The notes beneath the pieces are model-generated. The model searched no databases. It saw only the letters and a program-made list of their open reading frames with translations, and had not been told where the DNA came from. Shown piece by piece: positions 1 to 10,412 of a DNA stretch of 64,000 bases (its first letter is position 1; each line of letters starts with the position of its first letter). Origin of the DNA: Solicoccozyma terricola (lineage: Eukaryota > Basidiomycota > Tremellomycetes > Filobasidiales > Piskurozymaceae); the NCBI GenBank assembly GCA_001600875.1, contig BCLD01000005.1:463448-527447 (forward strand), written 5' to 3'. The position numbers and the translations under genes are program-made.

Positions 1-82
1 TGACAAATGAAATGCTTTTTTTTCTATACAAAAGTACACCTCTGGTTCGACATTCCCTGGATCTTTATAGTCAAAGAGACAG

Positions 83-1579
83 CTAGAGGACAATGGTTGA
101 CCTGATACCGTTCCTCCGGGCAATTTCTCCGATTGTCCGTAGGAGTGTCCTACTGTCCGGAGTGATAGAGCGCTCTAAAGACACGGTTATTTCAACAGGA
201 TTGGAGGTAAGAGCGAAGGTCCTTGGAATTGAATTCACCTCCCCGGTCTGATCGAATGGTCTTAATGGAGCAGTCCAGTTGGTTCTCAACGAGGTTGATG
301 TAGTTGATCAAGGCCCGTCGAGTGTCGCTCTTCTTTTCCAGGAAGGTGAGGTGAATCTTCCTGGTGTAGTCATCATAGCATGTCAGGAAATAAAGCTTCC
401 CACCCAGTGCTGGAGTGCGAGCAGGTCCCCAGAGGTCAACATGCACAGAATAGAGGGGTTTTGATGCTCGCATGTTGGACTTGGGTGAAGGGAGTCTCTT
501 GCCTTTCCCTTGGATGCAAGCAGGGCATTGGAATCCGTATATATCCTTCCGCACATGCCCCCAATCCACCTTGTTGTCCAACCGACCTTCTAACCCTAAC
601 TGTACCACGGCTCGAACATCTCGATGTCCTAGTCTGCGGTGCCAGTCGTGGAGGATGGAATCAGGTATGGAAGCAAGCAGTGCGGAAGAAGGATGCGTAC
701 TGGAGGGGTCCAGNATGAAGAGACCATTCTTGCGAGAGGCAGTGAGAAGCGTTTTGTTGTCTTGGCCAAGGAAGGCCCTGTCCTCAGCAAAGGTCCACTG
801 TTGATTCCCGGTGGTTTGGCCTACGCTGAGAAGGTTGCGACCTAGAGCAGGGACATGAAGGACATTCTGAAGGGTGGTGTGACGGAGTTGGAGAGACCCA
901 GCCTCGGTTGCTGTGATAGTAGCTCCATTACCGACAGTAATCTGAGCAGGTTTGGTGAGAGGAGCCAACCCTGTGAGCAGTCGCTTGTCATGCACCATGT
1001 GGTGGGTGGCTCCCGAGTCAATGACAATGTCCAGGTCGGTGGAGTCAGTGAGGAGGACCTCGTGTTTGATCGCCGTGTGGGCTAGGAAGGTTGATGGAGT
1101 TGTGATGGTGGCAGCAGCCATGTTTGCCGACAAGGAAAATTCTGATGGTGTTTGCACTGTCGGCTTGTTGGATCTTCGATTTGGCGGATAGCGACAGTTG
1201 TTGGTGTTGTGGCCATGTGCCTGATGGTTTTCACACCACGCACTCTCGTCCGGTCCAAGCTGCCTCTTCCCCTTGTGTTTCCTCTCACCACCTTGCTTCA
1301 CCTTAGCCACAAGAGCTGTTTCCTTCCATTCCAATGAATCTCGGCGCCTCCATTCTGTACGGATAGCATTGATAACACTGGACGAGTCCTTGGTGGTAGC
1401 GAGGTAGTACGACTGAACGAGAGGGTCGAAGGATGGGGGTAGAGACATGAGGATGGCATAGGTAAGTTCCACATCGCGCATTGTAGATCTAGCGGTGACA
1501 ATGGCAGAATATGCGGATTTAAGTTGTGCAAGATGTGGTGTTGGATCCTGGCCTTCAGGTAGATCGGTCCTCCAGATGA
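83..1579 (-). mobile_element. Ty1/Copia gag-protease-integrase portion (family A, 5' end displaced)
   Basis: An open frame of about 490 codons (192-1670) covers the C-terminal half of a Copia Gag (UBN2-type), a zinc-knuckle-like C/H cluster (CENHQAHGHNTNNC), the aspartic protease motif DSGATHH, a gag-pre-integrase HHCC region (WHRRLGHR ... CPACIQGKG) and the first part of the integrase core (VDLWGP, then SDRGGEF). Just after SDRGGEF the frame shifts; remnants such as RTIGEIAR continue to about 83, so the integrase is broken. Coding similarity to the element begins abruptly at 1579. The missing N-terminal part of Gag, with its 5' LTR, lies at 15,906-16,694 on the opposite strand. One N falls inside the ORF. 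The element runs off the left edge of the window. Confidence 0.9.
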
Positions 1580-2603
1580 ACACCGAGGACTCCGACACTA
1601 CCGGTGACGCCGATATTGACACCGAGGAGGAATTTGATCCCAGTGAAGGGAACAATCTTCTTTCAATCAAATCTCTAGCGATACTTTACAAGTTGGCCGT
1701 TCGTCCAATCCTGCAATGCTTGGAACGAATCCTTCCTGGTTTTAAGAAGGGTTCACCTGAAGATTGACCGCGGATCTGGTGGATAGCCTGCGGCCCTGTT
1801 TCTCACATGCATTTCCATGCCGCGGGTATCCACACCGGTGTGAAACCGGACAGGACAATGGACCACGTCGTCTCATCTTATACACCGACTCTGAAAGCTC
1901 TGTTTTACTCGAAATACCAGTCCGCCGAGCTCAAAAACCTCGCAGGTGGATTCACCATATTTGGCACAGCCATGCGGACTACTCCGGGGATGAATGAGCT
2001 TCCATACTCCGAGGTCGAGCTGGCGGGAGTCAGAAGTCGAAGAAACTACCAATTGCAGAATGGGCCCCGACCGTAGAGAGTACAGAAGCTACATATGCTT
2101 CCAATTTCCTCAACATGCTGTGCTACACGCAGATTGCGCACATTGTCTGTCACAGCCAATCCGACATCGAAGCACCTTCTCCAAGCTATCTTGCTTTTCT
2201 CGAAAAACCGGTATCAGGCGACACCAGCACTCCTCCCACCCTTGCAAAGCTCACTCTAGACATGATCACTGGGAGGGACCTCCTCCAGGCATCCATTATC
2301 TTCTTGTGAGCTTGCTCGACTGCTCAGGTCTGCTCCGAGGAGCTGCAGGACGAGGTCCTCCATTTGGCTTCAGGATTCCTTGCTGCGGGATACCGTCATG
2401 TCATTGCCTCCATGTGGCCCGTCATGGACCTAATCTCTCCCGAATTTGCGGAGTCCTTTTGGACCACGGTCCTAAGCAAGCCGGTGCAGGACGGGGACGA
2501 CAGGCTGGTGGCGGTGGCGGTCCACAAAGCGGTAGTCTACGTGCGCGACGACCTGTGTGAAAGTCCGTGGGCATGGGGGCCTTATGTACATTGGGGCGCC
2601 TGA
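1580..2603 (+). pseudogene. CHAT (caspase-like) domain fragment, broken
   Basis: Three plus-strand stretches read as one CHAT domain. 1590-1767 gives the first helix (SIKSLAILYKLAVRPIL), followed by an in-frame TGA. 1770-2075 gives PRIWWIACGP...HAAGIHTG and VVSSYTPTLKAL. 2115-2603 gives the histidine motif HIVCHS and the cysteine segment ACSTA, then a C-terminal block (LASGFLAAGYRHVIASMW) ending at PYVHWGA-stop. The His and Cys expected for a CHAT protease dyad are present, but a TGA sits immediately before ACSTA at about 2307. In basidiomycetes this domain usually follows TPR repeats; none precede it here, because the upstream side ends at a Copia breakpoint at 1579/1580. Probably a pseudogene, although some stops could fall in short introns. 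Confidence 0.7.
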
Positions 2604-2770
2604 AAACCAAGATGATCCTTGACCCTCTTAGCAACCTCCCCGGCCTCCATACCCTTCCCTTTCTCAAAAGTAACAATTCTTCACATCCCAGCACCCTGAT
2701 GTAAATCAGGAGCGTCCTCATCGTCGCCCTCATGAGCCGCCGTGGATGGTATGATGGGAGTGAGGGGGGG
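2590..2770 (-). pseudogene. NIF3-like protein fragment (copy 1)
   Basis: The minus strand reads LTPIIPSTAAHEGDD, then GAGM-stop-RIVTFEKGKGMEAGE and VAKRVKDHLG, resembling a central segment of fungal NIF3/DUF34 proteins (metal-binding, YbgI-like). A TGA breaks the frame at the Met-Arg position. The same segment recurs at 28,400-28,575 with different lesions, so both are scraps of one source gene. The family call rests on recalled motif similarity. Confidence 0.45.
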
Positions 2771-2779
2771 TTCTAATGT

Positions 2780-3345
2780 GAACCTGTGAGAGAAGGAAAG
2801 AGATCAGATACTACCAAGGGTGGCCAGCCCTTGGTAGCTAGTAACACCAAAGGAAAGGGAAATCAAACTACTTTTTGTGTCTGGTGGAACAGCATTCTGT
2901 TATTGAACGGTGGATGACACTGTGATGCAAGCGAGTGATCATTGATTGGTCCTGAGAGAAGCGGTGAAAGAATCAACGTACCGAGTAGTCTTTGAACCTT
3001 CCCAACCTACCGAGGTCAAGCAATCTCCAAACCTTGCCGGCTTATATCCTAATGAATGTTGCTGTCAAATGTCGCTGTCAAGAGAGTGTTCGAGTGTAAG
3101 CTTTGGAAATCACCCCATCTCAGTCTGCATCTCCATCTCGGTCAATCATACGCCCATCGTTCTGTCCCAGTCTTGTGCAACCATCTCGCTCTTTCAATTG
3201 TACACCCCGTCTCAGCATGCGTTCTATCTTGCACTCCCATCTCGCAAATCTCATCAATCTCGCTCATCTACGTCTGTGTCTCCGTCTCGCACACGTCTCG
3301 CACTCCCATCTCAATCTCGCTCATCTCGGTCACCAAAAACCAGCG
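2780..3345. other. No gene recognised; CT-rich degenerate repeats
   Basis: From about 3100 the plus strand is rich in degenerate CATCTC(G/A) words. Open frames here come from low complexity. It grades into the minisatellite that follows. Confidence 0.5.
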
Positions 3346-3349
3346 TCCA

Positions 3350-3426
3350 ACACACCCATCCCACACACCCATCCCACACACCCATCCCACACACCCATCT
3401 CACACACCCATCCCACACACCCATCT
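3350..3426. repeat. 12-bp minisatellite (about 6 copies)
   Basis: Tandem copies of a 12-mer close to CACACCCATCCC, with a T for C variant in two copies. The overlapping Pro/Thr/His-rich open frames are products of this repeat. Confidence 0.9.
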
Positions 3427-3429
3427 AGC

Positions 3430-3984
3430 ACTCGGGTAACTCTAGTAGCCGTTTAATTTGCGATGCTAGAACTCATCTGGGTATCGTTAATTTCACAGGC
3501 ATAGTTGCAATGGGAAGCTCAGATCGTGAATAGAAGGTCGAGGGATAGGTCTGTTTAGAGCGAAATGGAGGATAGTGGGGTCGATGTAAAGGGTGCATCT
3601 GCATTAATTGTATCATTTGTTCGTACGTTATGAATGGGTTATTGTCTTTCTGGATAAGGGATAGCGCGTGAGGGAAGAAACAGCATTTGCTCGCGAATAC
3701 TCGGAAGATAGAGTAAAAGAATCTTCGAAAATCTTCCATTTTCGGGTGTTCTTTTCAATGGACCGTGACATATTTATTTCGTCCAACAATGCCGTGATCC
3801 CGTCTGATCGCCGCGGACTTTGACGCCCACCATTCGTGAGTGGCCGTGACCGCCCTCGTGATGTACACATGCCCACTGACCTCGTTCGCCCTGCATTCAC
3901 AGAGTTCTGTTATGGTGGCCTCGGTGCCGGGAATGTGTGCGTTGAAGGGGGTTGGTGGTCCCCCACATATGGGGGACGCGTAGT
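3430..3984. other. No gene recognised; left flank of miniature LTR element
   Basis: No conserved protein is seen in any frame. The last five bases (GTAGT, 3980-3984) are the left target-site duplication of the element that follows. Confidence 0.5.
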
Positions 3985-4063
3985 TGTTGGAAATGACATA
4001 GCGCCCGGAATTCCTAATCAGTAGTTCGGACTGCATTTTAGTGAAGTAGTCATATTCATAACA
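3985..4063 (+). repeat. 5' LTR of miniature element (79 bp)
   Basis: TGTT...AACA termini; every base equals the copy at 4239-4317. Confidence 0.93.
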
Positions 4064-4078
4064 GATTAAGAGTCGTAC
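4064..4078 (+). other. Primer binding site, tRNA-Lys(CUU) anticodon-arm type
   Basis: GATTAAGAGTCGTAC is the reverse complement of GTACGACTCTTAATC, which matches the anticodon arm of a tRNA-Lys with anticodon CUU (loop CU-CUU-AA). Copia-group elements often prime from an internally cleaved half-tRNA rather than from the CCA end. A near-identical motif follows the Copia LTR at 16,183. Confidence 0.7.
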
Positions 4079-4238
4079 TTGCTACGATTTCGCCTTCCAA
4101 AGCTGAGGGGTCAACTCCGACCGAGGAAACTTATTATTGAGCATTGCCTGGACCTTGGGACCTGAGCTGGCAGGTGGCCCTAAAGCCGTCATTGCGGGTT
4201 TACAGGAATGTTGATGAGGAATGCCGGTCGAGAGGGGC

Positions 4239-4317
4239 TGTTGGAAATGACATAGCGCCCGGAATTCCTAATCAGTAGTTCGGACTGCATTTTAGTGAAG
4301 TAGTCATATTCATAACA
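4239..4317 (+). repeat. 3' LTR of miniature element (79 bp)
   Basis: Identical to 3985-4063; preceded by a polypurine tract at 4230-4238 and followed by the target duplication GTAGT. Confidence 0.93.
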
Positions 4318-4322
4318 GTAGT

Positions 4323-4738
4323 GAGCGATCTGCACTTCAAAGACCTGTTTCAATGGACGTACATCCCAACCAAGTAGATTGAAACAAGTGTAATAACCGG
4401 AGATGAGACGAATAACTCGAGGTTGCATGAGAGCATCAACGAGAGGTCTGAATTGTAGTACATTTCAAAGCAAAAGCCTTTACATTCGCATAATGATATA
4501 GGAAACCCAGTGGGAAAAACCAATATCAAGGCTTGTCAAGTACATTAAATCCCTAACCAGTCCTGAACCGTCATTTTACTGCCAAGCCTAAAGACCTGTA
4601 GCCTTGGGAGTTGAGCCGAGGATTCTTGTCGATGAGCTATCTACTATAGGAGAGGCATGTACGTCCACCTCGAGTCAGTTATGAAATCTGATTCCAAACA
4701 CACTGCGATAACTCACCCCATTGGACACAGACTAAAGA
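4323..4738. other. No gene recognised; downstream of GST gene
   Basis: Right flank of the miniature element and 3' side of the minus-strand GST gene. No conserved frame seen. Confidence 0.5.
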
Positions 4739-5431
4739 TCAAACATCAAGACGATGGCCTGTGCGTTGCAAAGTTCGCTGATAACCTTCTCCAGCCTCCA
4801 CATTCTGGAGCCACTGCTGAACCTTTGGCCAAGACTTGCCCTCGGTGCCAAGTTTATAACCAAATACAACTTGCACGGGGAAGGCCATCATTGTATCCGC
4901 CACCGTAACCTCGTTCCCGGCGATATACTTGGTCGAGGTCTTTGATAACTCGTTTTCAAGCCAGTCCATGTCGTTCTGGATAGCCTTCACCAGCTTTGCC
5001 TCGACCTCTGGCGACGCAGAACCTTTGGCACCAAAGAATACTTCGATATGAAGCAAGAGACTGGCTTCGGAGGCCCACATGGCTTCGCGGATCTTGGCAC
5101 GCTTGATTGGGTCTGTGGGTAGGAGTCGATGTTGCGTATCGTATCGTTCACAAATATACCTGTATTGAAGAAAGTTAGCTCTCTACCAGAATCTAATAAG
5201 ATAAAATACAACTGTTGCTCACTCGGAAATTGCGCCAGACTCGCCGATGATGATGTCACCATCTTGAATTGCCGGCGACATCCCAGCTGATGTGGGCACA
5301 CCAAGCTCTTTTGGAACAGAGCCATCTGGCTGGCGGTTGGCGAACTTTAGCTCATACTGAACATTGAGCTCTTCCAGGAGCCATGCCGGTCGAATTGCCC
5401 TCGAAGACTGGAGAAAGTAAAGGGTGAGCAT
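4739..5431 (-). CDS. Glutathione S-transferase (GTT1/Ure2-like), 2 exons
   Basis: Predicted 209-residue cytosolic GST that would conjugate glutathione to electrophiles. Exon 1 (5431-5223) encodes the thioredoxin-fold N-domain: [21 protein letters not shown], then the cis-Pro/loop region and GESGAISE (Glu-Ser contacting the glutathione gamma-Glu). A 63-nt intron (5222-5160, GTGAGC...ACAG) joins E|YICERYDT in frame. Exon 2 (5159-4739) encodes the alpha-helical C-domain with the [13 protein letters not shown]-capping-like segment. The total of 630 nt is an exact codon multiple and has no stop, so the gene looks intact. The length fits the family. The start is the first ATG directly before the conserved beta-strand. 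A different GST remnant lies at 55.2-55.8 kb. Confidence 0.88.
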
Positions 5432-6621
5432 CTTGAAGGTTGCGATTGAGAGCTGTTATAAAACTTGAAGCCGTCGGTATTGACGAGGGTATTGAATGAA
5501 AGTTGTTGGGAAATATTCTGTGGGCATCGAGAGTAGAATCGGAAATTGAGACTTTATATATGTTTTCAGTCAGAGGCGTTGATATCAATAAGAAAGCTCT
5601 ATGCACCACCCCGATGCTCGATTACAAATGTGTCTTTCAAACACACTGCAGATGTGAACCCTGTACTGGGCTAATATTAGAAAACCGCATTACGAAAATA
5701 GCCTTTCATAAGGGTGCAGTGTTGTGGGAATCGGGAATGGGAATGAGAATTCCAGATTCCCACGGGATGTCAGCTACAGATACAACGCGTTTGTAAGCTG
5801 TTCCTATTGTGGATAACGTGTAACACTCCACAAGGTTGATAAACACGTCTAGCAGATTATCAACATTCGGAAAACGGAGGTATCATGGATTTGCAAGCCT
5901 GCTTCCTTCGCTGTGGCGGCCTCTTCATCTTCCTTTGCAATGGATGAGCTGTGTGAGTAAGCGATGGGTGCAGGCTCAGTCCCATGAAGCGTTCCACTTC
6001 CATTGGTCAGCACAAAGGGTATTTGAAACACAATGGAGTTCTTCACTTTGGAAGACGTGCTCCTAGGTAACCTCCAACTGGCCATAAAAACGACGAAGGA
6101 AGTGAAAGGTTGACATAAAGGAGGAAATCAGTGTTTTTTTTCTAGGGGTTCAATGGTCCACGTTTGGCAGTCCGGGCGGCGATCCTTTCCTCACTGCCAC
6201 TGTGGGATGTATCTCTCCCCTGTATCATCTCTGGGAGAGACGGACGTTTCAATCCATGAGAGTATGATCATTGTCTCTCTCCACTGCCTCAAGTTTCTCA
6301 TGCTCTCTACTGCTCCGGGGCTGTATACGCTCTATTCTAATACCTTGGGTGACTCAATTTGCATCTTTTGCCCAGCTATCGTGTCCTCAGAGCTGGTCCT
6401 GATCGCAACACATTCAATGTAATCAAAGAGTACGGGAGTGATTATTTGGGTATCAAACATACGATGTACCAAACAGAGGGCCAAAGGAATCTTACAATAT
6501 ACGTAACCAGAGTTCACTACGTATATGAAAGCAACCTTTGTGAGGGTGCGCCTTTACAGACGTCGGCGCCAGAGCATCCAACCACGTCACCTTCTGGTTC
6601 ATTCCTCCATGTCATTCTCAA
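5432..6621. other. Gene-free interval between GST and NmrA-like genes
   Basis: Upstream of GST and downstream of the NmrA-like gene. Only short unconserved frames are present; no repeats or RNA genes recognised. Confidence 0.5.
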
Positions 6622-7554
6622 CTACTGAGCCACCGGAACCTTGAATTTTGTCCTGCGAATCCAGTCCTTGAACGTGTTCAAGTGAAGATTGTCTCCATAA
6701 AGCAAGCGAGTCGGCTCGAGTTGCTCTCCGCCGTAGTACCCATACTGGTTAAAGAGGAGTGAGGTCTCTCGAATCTCCTCCAAAGGTAGTTCCTCAATAG
6801 CAATGGGGACGATTGCGATTTTCTCACCAGTAACGTCGGTGTACGCAGCTACCATCTGGGCGACTGTGATGTACTCGGCAGCAGCCAGGACTTTCTTGTA
6901 ATGAAATTTGGCCGGGTCGATGAAGGCCGGGGCGACAAACTTGCCAAAATCGGCATCTATGTCAATGACGGGCAACGCCACGTCAGCGCGGATGGGGTTA
7001 CGGAGGACGATGGATCCATCTTTCTGGCGTTGAGGTCCAGCGAGGAGAGGTGGGAAGTGTATCCAGTTGCTTGCATAAAAGCCCGCGTATACGAAAGCGG
7101 CATCAAGACCGACCGATTTGATGTACTGCTCGACTTTATTCTTAAAGGTGTAGTGTGGGACCTCAAGTTTCCCCCCGCTTATCGCTTTGATGTCATGTAG
7201 TGAAGACCAGACGACAAACTTCACACCGGCGGCCACCGCTGCATCGGTCATAATCTTTCCTTGGACAAGATCGGTGTCGTGCGCTAGCGCTGCAGCTGGA
7301 TCCCAGAAGCTGGTGACGAGGAAAGCGCCCCATGCTCCGGCAAAGGCACGCTCCATTGACTGCGCATCATTCGCGTCGCCTTTGACGACTTCGACTCCAG
7401 ACTTGGCTAGAGCTTGAGCTGCTTCACTCTGGACGTTGCGCGTGACCGCCCGCAAAGAGAACTGTCCGGTTGCTTCCAGAGCGCGGAGTGCGGAACCGCC
7501 TTGGGCGCCAGTTGCACCGGTGATAACGATAATCGGTTTCGTAGTGGTTGCCAT
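6622..7554 (-). CDS. NmrA-like NAD(P)-binding (atypical SDR) protein
   Basis: Intact intronless 310-codon frame. The N-terminus IIVITGATGAQGGSALRAL carries the GxxGxxG dinucleotide-binding motif. Arg-Asn follows beta-2 (RAVTRN), the place where NADP(H) is recognised. Later come VVKGDANDAQSM, a WSSLHDI segment after beta-5, and a C-terminal substrate/regulatory domain. NmrA family members are redox sensors of GATA-factor nitrogen regulation or isoflavone-reductase-like enzymes; the sequence does not decide between these. Met 7554 begins right before the first beta-strand and the length is typical. No lesion seen. It is the only long undamaged single-exon gene in the first 10 kb. Confidence 0.9.
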   Translation of the reverse strand: MATTTKPIIVITGATGAQGGSALRALEATGQFSLRAVTRNVQSEAAQALAKSGVEVVKGDANDAQSMERAFAGAWGAFLVTSFWDPAAALAHDTDLVQGKIMTDAAVAAGVKFVVWSSLHDIKAISGGKLEVPHYTFKNKVEQYIKSVGLDAAFVYAGFYASNWIHFPPLLAGPQRQKDGSIVLRNPIRADVALPVIDIDADFGKFVAPAFIDPAKFHYKKVLAAAEYITVAQMVAAYTDVTGEKIAIVPIAIEELPLEEIRETSLLFNQYGYYGGEQLEPTRLLYGDNLHLNTFKDWIRRTKFKVPVAQ

Positions 7555-8252
7555 TTGTTATGATGTTCTGTTCAGAATCAGCTTTGAACTGAACAAGTCC
7601 TATAACAGAGACCTTTGGCAANCGGCTGGTTTTATACTTTCTGGACGAGTATTGTTGGTGGCCAAACTTGGAATCTTCTGTCCCTTATGCTGATTATAAC
7701 TCGTTTGTAATCAAGACGGACATCCCCGCAAGNTTCTGGCTAGCAACCTAATCATGTGNCTTTCGCTCATTATTTTATCCGACCGCCACAAGACCCATCA
7801 AATTCATGTGATTGGNCATCCCCGCAAGCTGGATTATTATTCATCCGACCTCCTTTCGACTATCACCTTCGGAGCGTAGACCTGCTTGGATTCGGGGAGT
7901 CCCGCGATTGCTTTTGCGGTGCATNNAAGGGATCCAGATGGGCCGAGTCCGAGCTACGTAGGTCCGAGTCGCAGGAGGTGGGCGATGTCCAAATAGCTAT
8001 CAGAGAACAAACCCCCCGGACAAGCGGTACAGCTGATTGATCCCGGACCGGAGGACTAAAACAGATGAGCGGGAAGGTCCCGACCCGGAGGTGAAGGAGA
8101 CGTGTAGGGTGGAGATCGAGCGCCGTAAGATGGGTGGCAAAACACGCTCTACCTCTCCTCAGCATCCGCGTCTGCTTCCTGACGGAGACTACCCTTGAGA
8201 CCATGAAGCGGATGAAGGCTGACTTTGGGAAGCTTTAGGCGGATGCGTGGCG
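7555..8252. other. Gene-free interval with N bases and a short direct repeat
   Basis: Several ambiguous bases. A GACATCCCCGCAAG-like segment at about 7720 is repeated near 7816, each followed within 70 bp by a TATCCGACC/CATCCGACC word, giving an imperfect direct repeat about 100 bp apart. No gene recognised. Confidence 0.4.
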
Positions 8253-8393
8253 TGTCGGAAATCACGTCACGTGACAGCGTCCCACTTCGGTTCTCAATCT
8301 TAGTTTAGACAACTCCCTATCCTCTCTTCCTCATCTCTATAACCATAGGTGCATAGTATTGAGTTAGATCAAGGATAGATTCATAATCTCACA
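8253..8393 (+). repeat. Candidate short LTR followed by TGG-type primer binding site
   Basis: The sequence starts TGTCGGAAATCACGTCACGTG, contains a promoter-like middle and ends CTCACA. TGGCGACCGGCTTG follows directly at 8394, the layout of an LTR 3' edge and a primer binding site pairing with a tRNA CCA end. No second copy is in the window and the interior is replaced by a reversed Copia fragment after about 8465. Treat as a candidate. Confidence 0.35.
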
Positions 8394-8465
8394 TGGCGAC
8401 CGGCTTGTTTTACCAGCTGCGGAACATTTCGTCGGCGGGTGAGTTGGTTTACAAGCAGCGTCAGC

Positions 8466-10175
8466 TCATGGATGGTATTGACCTTTATGGGTAGAGAGTT
8501 GTAAACCTTTCTCCATCGGCGTTGCCGCACGTAAAGGAGCACTGTTGATCAGCCCAAATCGTTCCACGAGCTGTTGACTGTAGGGTTGCTAATTGATTGA
8601 GATCGTCCGTTCCTCCCAGTTACGGGATACTTGCATCCCCAACAGTGATCCACCATCGATTGTCCTTCCTTCTTCTATCGCATAAGCCTTGCCAAGCTGT
8701 TTTATTGTGTCTGGTGCATTGGCAGCTGAGCCTGCTACAGCGATGTCGTCCACATAGAGAATCACAAGTGTGATTTGACCATCCTGGAGTCGACGGAAGA
8801 AGCATGGGTCTGCCTCAAGAGCGACAAAGCCCAACTGCTGCAGACAGTTGCAGATCGCTTCGTACCACTGCGCTGCCGCTTGCTTCAGCCCATAGATTGC
8901 TCTGTGGAGCCGCAAGCATGTTCCCTCAGGAGATGGATATCCTGGAACTTGGGTCAGGTATAGCTCCTCCTGCAGCGATCCGTTGAAGAATGCTGCAACA
9001 AAGTCCGCATAGCGCACATCCAGGTTGTGCAGTGCCGCATAGGCGAGGAATACCCTAATGGAGGTACTGCTTGCTACGGGTGCATACGTGTCCTGGAAGT
9101 CGATCCCAGGTACCTGTGCAAACCCTCGAGCGCACAGACGGGCCTTGTACTTCGTGATGTTGCGATCCTTGTCCATTTTGAGGGCAAACACCCATTTGAC
9201 GGAGATGAGGTTGCGACCTTGAGGGATTGGGACCGAACTCCAGACCTGCTTTGTCGCCATATTTGCCATTTCCTTGTCCATAGCTCGCTGCCAATGCCTG
9301 CTGTCTTGCCTAGATAACGCCTCTTTAACGGTTTGAGGTGCCAAGGTACTGCTGGTGTCTGCATTCGGTGGTGTCAAGTCCTGTTCTTCAGTGAGCGCAT
9401 TANCCCCGCCAATGTCGCTTAGGCGAATCCTATAATTGATGGGGGACAGGTCCCTTCGCCCTCGAGAAACTGCCAATGGTGCAGCAACTTCCCTTTCAGT
9501 AGCTACTTCCGGTGCGACATTCGGAGTTTCAGGTGAAGGTGAGCNTCGAGTATTTGTTTCAGGTTNAGTATNCNTCATTTCAGACAACTCTGGGGCACTT
9601 TCGGTTGAATGAGGGTGAGTACCNGTTTGAGTTGTATGNGCTGGTGTGCCGTGAGTTGATGATTGCAGCAAGTTGCCCATTCCTGCCGTCATTTGCTCGT
9701 CGCTGGTAATGGTATTTGTACGTCCCTCTTTGCCTTGCAGTGGTCGCTCATCCACTCTGAAGTTCCGAGAGTAAATGGCTTTGGTCGTTCCTTCAATGAC
9801 AAAGCGCCATGCCTTCTTTCCACCGTCATAGCCATAGCCTAAGAAGCGACATGCCAAGTACTTGGTTTGGAAAACACTGACTCCTTCCCGTCGCACAAAT
9901 GCACGACTACCGAATGGGAACAGGCCTTCAAGAGCTGGAGGCTGTCCATGATAGGCTTGATATCGGGTTAGAGGCGCCGTGTTGGATGCAGGACTGCGAT
10001 TAAGAAGGAATGTTGCTGTCGCTAGAGCTTCAGGCCACCAGCTTGTCGTGAATCCGGCATCATGTAAAAGGGCAGTGACGAGGGTTTCCAGTGTACGATT
10101 GTAACGTTCCGCTTTCCCGTTCTGCTGCGGAGTGTAAGGAATGGTTGTTTCATGTCGAATTTGTTATGAATAAGT
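8466..10175 (-). mobile_element. Ty1/Copia integrase C-terminus plus reverse transcriptase (second copy)
   Basis: The minus strand from about 10,160 reads TIPYTPQQNGKAERYNRTLE (integrase, with the final catalytic Glu), then the integrase C-terminal region across a frameshift, then 435 codons (9896-8589) with the reverse transcriptase. RT landmarks: KARLCARGFAQVPGIDF, VRYADFVAAFFNG, AIYGLKQAAAQWYE and the catalytic ILYVDDIAVAG. A TAG at about 8586 interrupts the thumb region; the frame continues as QLVERFGLINS and TPMEKG to about 8466, where it ends against unrelated DNA. RNase H, both LTRs and Gag are absent. Several N bases lie between RT and integrase. A dead fragment. Confidence 0.88.
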
Positions 10176-10412
10176 CCACTTAAGAATAACCAGCGACCGC
10201 TCATGTTACTCAATCTTTCAACATGGCCCATCATCTTCACTTCGGCTGGTTCCCTCTGTATCGCTTTCATATCGATCAATAGAGAGGTCACTGATCCATG
10301 ACTCTCCATCGGACGATAAGACCATCACGATCTGGGACGCCTGCAGGGGCCAATGTCTACACACGCTTAACCGAACACTTCTTCTCACCAATTCGTGCCT
10401 NAGCAAGTAAAC

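Larger units (their letters stand above)
3985..4317 (+). mobile_element. Complete SMART/TRIM-type miniature LTR retrotransposon
   Basis: A 333-bp element. Two identical 79-bp terminal repeats (3985-4063 and 4239-4317) begin TGTTGGAAATG and end ATTCATAACA. The sequence GATTAAGAGTCGTAC directly follows the left repeat (4064-4078), and purine-rich GAGAGGGGC lies just before the right repeat. GTAGT occurs immediately outside both ends (3980-3984 and 4318-4322), a perfect 5-bp duplication. The 175-bp interior has no coding capacity. These are the defining parts of a non-autonomous LTR retrotransposon (TRIM/SMART class). Identical LTRs imply recent insertion, since LTRs are copied from one template. 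The LTR termini match the Copia family at 26,752-26,962 and 55,942-56,143, a likely helper. Confidence 0.93.
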
